Shown: piece by piece, positions 59,860 to 64,000 of the stretch
How positions within the stretch are numbered: position 1 is the first letter of the stretch
Layout: each line of letters opens with the position of its first letter
NCBI GenBank assembly: GCA_964019165.1
Contig: OZ025282.1
Span: 11,048,229-11,112,228 of the forward strand
Length of the DNA: 64,000 bases
From: Mastigias papua
Taxonomy: Eukaryota > Cnidaria > Scyphozoa > Rhizostomeae > Mastigiidae
Direction of reading: 5' to 3'
The notes under the pieces: generated by a model
Databases searched by the model: none
What the model saw: only the letters and a program-made list of their open reading frames with translations
What the model was told of the DNA's origin: nothing
Translations under genes and position numbers: made by a program

Positions 59860-59961
59860 ACTCTGCAAATTAGCGATCAATTAGTTTTAATACAACTGTG
59901 GCTGCTATTTCAAATTGACAATATCTGTAGGCCCGTTGATACTTTCATGCAATATTCTATA
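59860..59961. other. 3' untranslated flank of the collagen-Ig gene
   Basis: No canonical AATAAA is seen between the stop codon and the adjacent miniature element. Confidence 0.35.
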
Positions 59962-60299
59962 CAGTGTTTCCTGGTATATCCGAAACTCGTTTATCCGAGC
60001 ACCTCAAAAAGAGAAAAATTTTACTTTTAAAAATTTTCCTGTTTCAAAAATTATCTGTCCTTTCGTTGAACCATGATAGTCTTCATCAAGAAAAATTGAC
60101 ATAATGCATTTTTGTTCTCCTTTTTTGCAGCTTTACTTCAGTCACTTAGCATGATGTCGGCAGGTTTTTCATCAATAGTAAAGTAAAACAAGCCATTTTG
60201 GAGACTAACATTTCTGTCCTCGATTATCCGAACTGTCGACTTGTCCGAATGGTTCGCCACGTTTAAGTTCAAGCCATTCAGACAAACGAGGATACACTG
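59962..60299. mobile_element. Tigger/pogo-like miniature inverted-repeat element
   Basis: Flanked by TA on both sides. The left end CAGTGTTTCCTGGTATATCC (then GAAACTCG) and the inverted right end CAGTGTATCCTCGTTTGTCT resemble the CAGTG..CCTCG.TTATCCGA termini of the Tc1/mariner pogo/Tigger group. Inside, tatccgaactgtcgacttgtccgaat repeats the subterminal theme. No transposase frame in 338 bp. Confidence 0.8.
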
Positions 60300-60949
60300 T
60301 ACTAGCAATCACCCTTACCCCAATTCGTTGATATGGCTCTTTAGGTAGAATAATAATTCACTTTGGGGAGGTGGTATTCATTGAATTTTAATTCAGCATT
60401 GCTAATACACTATTCTAGAAATGTTGTTCAATGCTCTAAGTAAAACTACATATATTAAAAGTAACAGTAAGATAAGTAACATAAAAGTAACATAAAAGAG
60501 AAATAGCTATGATCCACCACAATGGTGTAAACACTCGGATAGATAACTGATTAAATCACTATGGATTTAAAATGAGGGCACATTATACCAAGTATAAGGT
60601 TTGTTAATATGCCTATTAATATGCCTCCTTAATGAATCTTGAGCCATGTAGCATTCTTATATTGTTCGTAGAATTCATAGATTTTGATCCTACATATTCC
60701 TATAGACTTTATTATACTAAAAAACTGTGCAGGTTACTTGAGTGTGTTTTACTGTAGCTTCCGATATTGTTTTTAGGAGAATTTGAAAGACATATTCTTA
60801 TTCAATTAATTTCACTGTAGAATATGATTCATTGGCAGCATCAGAGAATTTATGCGCATATCCATATAAGGTGAGAATTTTGATGGATTCACTGTACAAT
60901 TGAAAGGCGTTCTGTCTCGCATTCGCGTCAATTTTTATATTCAAGTCAC
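60300..60949. other. Gene-free stretch
   Basis: AT-rich, no supported feature. Confidence 0.4.
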
Positions 60950-61358
60950 TACTCTTTGGTGCCTAATAGATGTCCCCCTCGCTAATTAATTTTTTAATAT
61001 TTTTCTACCCACGACTCTTATTCCGACCCCCCGGCTATTAAATTTTTGGAATACAATCCACCCAGACAAAGATCTAGAATTGTATTTTTCGATTATTATA
61101 TTTCTCATTAGAATATATTTTAACTTTTCCTTCTTATTGACATCATACCATATACATTTCATATCATACATTTCACTCGCAACATAGCATAGTACATTCA
61201 GGTTTCGTAATCTTCGCTCCAATAGAAACGAAAAAGAAACGAAAGAAATTTTCCAACACCCCCCGGTTATTCTACCTCGCCCGCTTATTATGCTTTGGAG
61301 ATTTTTCCACCCCCCCCCCCGCTTATTCAAACCCCCGTCTGTTAGGCACGAAAGAGTA
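60950..61358. mobile_element. TACTCT-family inverted-repeat element, most complete short copy
   Basis: The left end TACTCTTTGGTGCCTAATAG and the inverted right end TACTCTTTCGTGCCTAACAG differ at two positions. Inside both ends are C-run words on the plus strand (ccccctcgctaatta, gaccccccggctatta, ccacccccccccccgcttatt). The middle (about 61070-61220) is AT-rich and free of C-runs. Confidence 0.88.
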
Positions 61359-62419
61359 CATAGATGTGCTCCAGGGTATGGTGCAACTCCGATTCACCGA
61401 TAAATTGTGATTGTGATTAGTGAGCCACATGTATGGTTATTTCGAAATCTTAAGGATGACTTGATGAAGTGAAAACGGAATGGCTAAACGGCATAGTGCC
61501 GAAAGAGAAAAAGTATCTGATCAGCAAAAACACGGAAAGAATCAAAACTTTACAGAGTGGGAACCTAGCATATATTTGTCAACAGAGCAACGCTTGCGCA
61601 AGGCAAATGTCTCATAACTGCAGTTACAAATAAGGACCTTGAACTTAAACTCACAATAGGATGATTATATTTCAAAGATTCTACAGATAAAATTCCTTGT
61701 TGCCAGTGGTGATTGCATTTCTTGGGTGTTCACTATGTGCAAATATTATTATATGATATAGCCAATGATTAATATGAACTGATTTTCGTGAAGAATTTAT
61801 TGCTTCGATCGCAGATATGCAGATCGACCCTTGTTAGGGTTTATGCAGACTTTTTAAAAACAATCCCCCGATTTTTGCTTAAAAAGCATAAATTTTCCCT
61901 GAATGTTTTCTTGAAAGCCTATATTTTTCTCGACTTCTTCTGGAAAACCAACCGCCTGGCCCGAGGGGTTTGAGAAAGATGCAAGTAAACGAATCGTGAC
62001 ATAGTCCTTTTTCAACAAAGTAATATATACAAGGGGACCAATAGCGAGCTCAACTAAGGGCGGTGCAAAGTTGTGGTCAACGACTGAGTACTTACTAAAA
62101 ATAGAATGGTATAAATGTACACTCTCTAGTTTCTTAACGTTAATGAAGGACGAAAAAAGTAACAAGCACTCAGTTAAACTGGGGGTGCTTTTTTGCATTA
62201 CTTCCAAACACCCTTTTATGCTAAACAATTCAAACGTAGTAACATAACATCTAGTATACATGGAATCAAGTTGAAGCCAACTTTAGATGTGTTAGGAGAG
62301 AGTCCTTCTAGCAACAGAGGAGCAAAAGACCTAAGCGTCCATTATTTGTTGCTGCTCTAACAAAAGTCAAAGACAGCACCACGAGCCAATAACTATGGCG
62401 ATAGTAACTCTGTTTAGTA
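61359..62419. other. Gene-free stretch
   Basis: No supported gene. A 135-codon minus-strand frame at 61854-62261 has no recognisable motif. Confidence 0.35.
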
Positions 62420-62570
62420 ACATAGGAAGACCATCAGTGGTTGGGTCCGACACGGCAGAACATTTTTAATTGTTACCCTCTAGAATGGCCAAAACTGCAT
62501 GTCCTAGCGTAAACTTCGAAGAAATAGTACAATGCTCAAATGAGGATCTGAGAAAATAAACAATGAAGAT
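62420..62570 (-). repeat. Interspersed repeat, copy 3 (partial)
   Basis: Shares ggttgggtccgacacggcag, accctctaga, gcatgtcctagcgtaaa and gtacaatgctcaaatgagga with copy 2 at 54690-55320, in the same orientation, over about 150 bp. Confidence 0.7.
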
Positions 62571-63262
62571 CAAACCAGAGAGGAAAATATAATTTATAGA
62601 TTTGCTGAAAACAACTGATATTCTGTATATTTGCCAGCAGCCAGTGGTCTGCTGCATACCCGTTTAAAAACTCACTGTGCAACTTAATTTGTTTAATGTG
62701 TTATAGTTGAGAAAGTTATCACATACCAATCGTTCTCATCAAAATTGAGAGACCAAAATTTGGTCAATAATTTAACAATTAGTTTAAAATAGACCATGTA
62801 AATACTTCTTTGATGATGAAACATGAAATTACTTCCCTGACCCGAAAGCTTAAATTTGCCATTTTTCCCTTCAACGTTGCAAGATTCCCTAACTCTCCCT
62901 GACATAAGGTAAAAAGCCCTTTCCCTGGCTTTATCTGGCGTATTAACCCTGCTAGCTAATTTCTAGATCATTAGTAGAATATAAACATCTCACCGAGCTT
63001 AAGGAACCCCTGCCTTTGAACATAACTAAGGGTACCAATACAAACAAGAGATAACTTTCGATCTTCTATGCTGATAATTGCTTCGTTCGTTGAACGACGT
63101 GATTTTACTGATGATTGTAATGAGAAATGTACTGGCCAAACCTATATTTGCACAGTATTTTGGCTCCAACAGGCAATATGTGTATTACAATTACTTCCAC
63201 TTCTACAACTTTTAGTCTGTGGGGCAAATGTTTCGAAGTCGTTGAGAAAGGAAGTACACATG
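62571..63262. other. Gene-free stretch
   Basis: No supported gene or repeat. Confidence 0.35.
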
Positions 63263-64000
63263 TACTCTGAGGTCCCGAATAAGCGTCTCCCCGCTTATTT
63301 TTTTTCGAAGAAATTTCCGACCCCCCCCCCGCTTTTATCAGGATCCTCCCGTTTATTAAATTTTCAATCTTTGTTGAAGAGCCCTTCAAAAAGGGCGAAC
63401 AAGTGAGCTTACCCAAATAAGGAGTGAGCACCCTCCATTCTCAACAGCTTATAGATTAGTGCCCTATTCTAGCAGATCTCTGATAGTAAGCTTTGGTGAA
63501 TAGTGTGCTTTATAGTCAATGACAGTGTAATTTCCGTCATTGGTGAGCACTGGGAAATCAGCAATGGTAGTGGCTCATTGTATGCTCTTGTGGTCGGCAA
63601 AGATCTAAACATTGTGCAATTTTTTGAACCAAGTACATGAATAGACTCTTATCACGTAAATGAAATGACATTTGAAGTTCTTTTGGAGGATTTTGTTCGG
63701 AAGATTGGGGAGCCACAACTGATTTCTTTTGGAGCAGATCAACCTAATTATATCTTTAAAATGTAGGAACTGACATCTTGGATTAAAAGTTTGGCAAAAG
63801 TAGTAGGGCATAACTGTTCCGTTCTGTTTTGAAACTATCATCTTGTTGTCTACTGACATTTTTTCTTTAACACTGCTTGGTATTCTTTTGCAACAAATTC
63901 CCACCCCCCCCCCCGCTTATCTCGACCCCGAATTTTAAGAAATTTTCCAGCCCACCCACATTCCGCGTAATAGGATCCCCGTTTTTTCGGGACTTAAAAG
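63263..64000. mobile_element. TACTCT-family inverted-repeat element, right terminus at or beyond window end
   Basis: The left end TACTCTGAGGTCCCGAATAA (then GCG) has its counterpart at the window end, where tcgggacttaaaag reads in reverse as CTTTTAAGTCCCGA. C-run words (ccccccccccgcttttatc; ccccccccccgcttatctcg) lie just inside each end on the plus strand. The last bases of the right terminus fall outside the window. Confidence 0.7.

Noticed and set aside
63068..63431. Overlapping frames of about 110 codons on both strands
   Set aside because: They run into the C-run element at 63263 and have no recognisable motif.
1..64000. CRISPR arrays, prokaryotic operons, ribosomal RNA genes
   Set aside because: None seen; the minisatellites lack spacer structure and the genes are spliced eukaryotic genes.

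Overview
The window is metazoan nuclear DNA. Genes have spliced exons with GT-AG introns, one intron is about 4 kb, the intergenic DNA is AT-rich, and mobile elements are abundant. The protein set (dyskerin, KRTCAP2, an alpha-catenin relative, DDX59, and a collagen/Ig/fibrinogen-like membrane protein) and the repeat set (CR1/L2-type LINEs with an SGNH esterase module, BEL/Pao, many short inverted-terminal-repeat elements) suggest an early-branching invertebrate. A cnidarian is my best guess, but this is inference.

Layout. From 0.4 to 4.9 kb there are one or two unassigned minus-strand exons, a 0.65 kb hAT-like non-autonomous element and a 0.44 kb pentanucleotide satellite. From 7.7 to 14.2 kb lie two dead LINEs. 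From 16.4 to 24.2 kb a ten-exon minus-strand gene encodes a divergent 894-residue alpha-catenin-like protein; I rebuilt it exon by exon and every splice phase agrees. From 27.8 to 33.1 kb is KRTCAP2 (an oligosaccharyltransferase subunit) on the minus strand, in five visible exons. It is head to head with an apparently intronless DKC1 (dyskerin, H/ACA pseudouridine synthase) at 33.9-35.5 kb on the plus strand. From 37.6 to 40.0 kb are unassigned minus-strand exons. From 40.6 to 48.8 kb is a transposon-rich block: inverted-repeat elements, LINE reverse transcriptase debris, and a decayed BEL/Pao element that retains RT, RNase H and integrase similarity in order. Two exons at 49.0-50.2 kb encode the C-terminus of a DDX59-type DEAD-box helicase. 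From 53.5 to 59.9 kb a three-exon plus-strand gene encodes a 657-residue type II membrane protein: signal anchor, coiled stalk, 19 Gly-X-Y triplets, three Ig domains, and a C-terminal Caspr/neurexin-IV-type fibrinogen-like domain. The rest is short inverted-repeat elements and gene-free DNA.

The genes do not form one pathway. DKC1 and KRTCAP2 are housekeeping genes (snoRNP/telomerase RNA modification; N-glycosylation). The alpha-catenin-like and collagen-Ig proteins would act in adhesion and cytoskeletal linkage. The least expected features are the collagen-Ig-Caspr receptor architecture; two minisatellites whose units look like splice sites and which lie beside a genuine splice site of the same kind; two perfect 40-50 bp palindromes; and a family of inverted-terminal-repeat elements packed with strand-asymmetric C/G runs.
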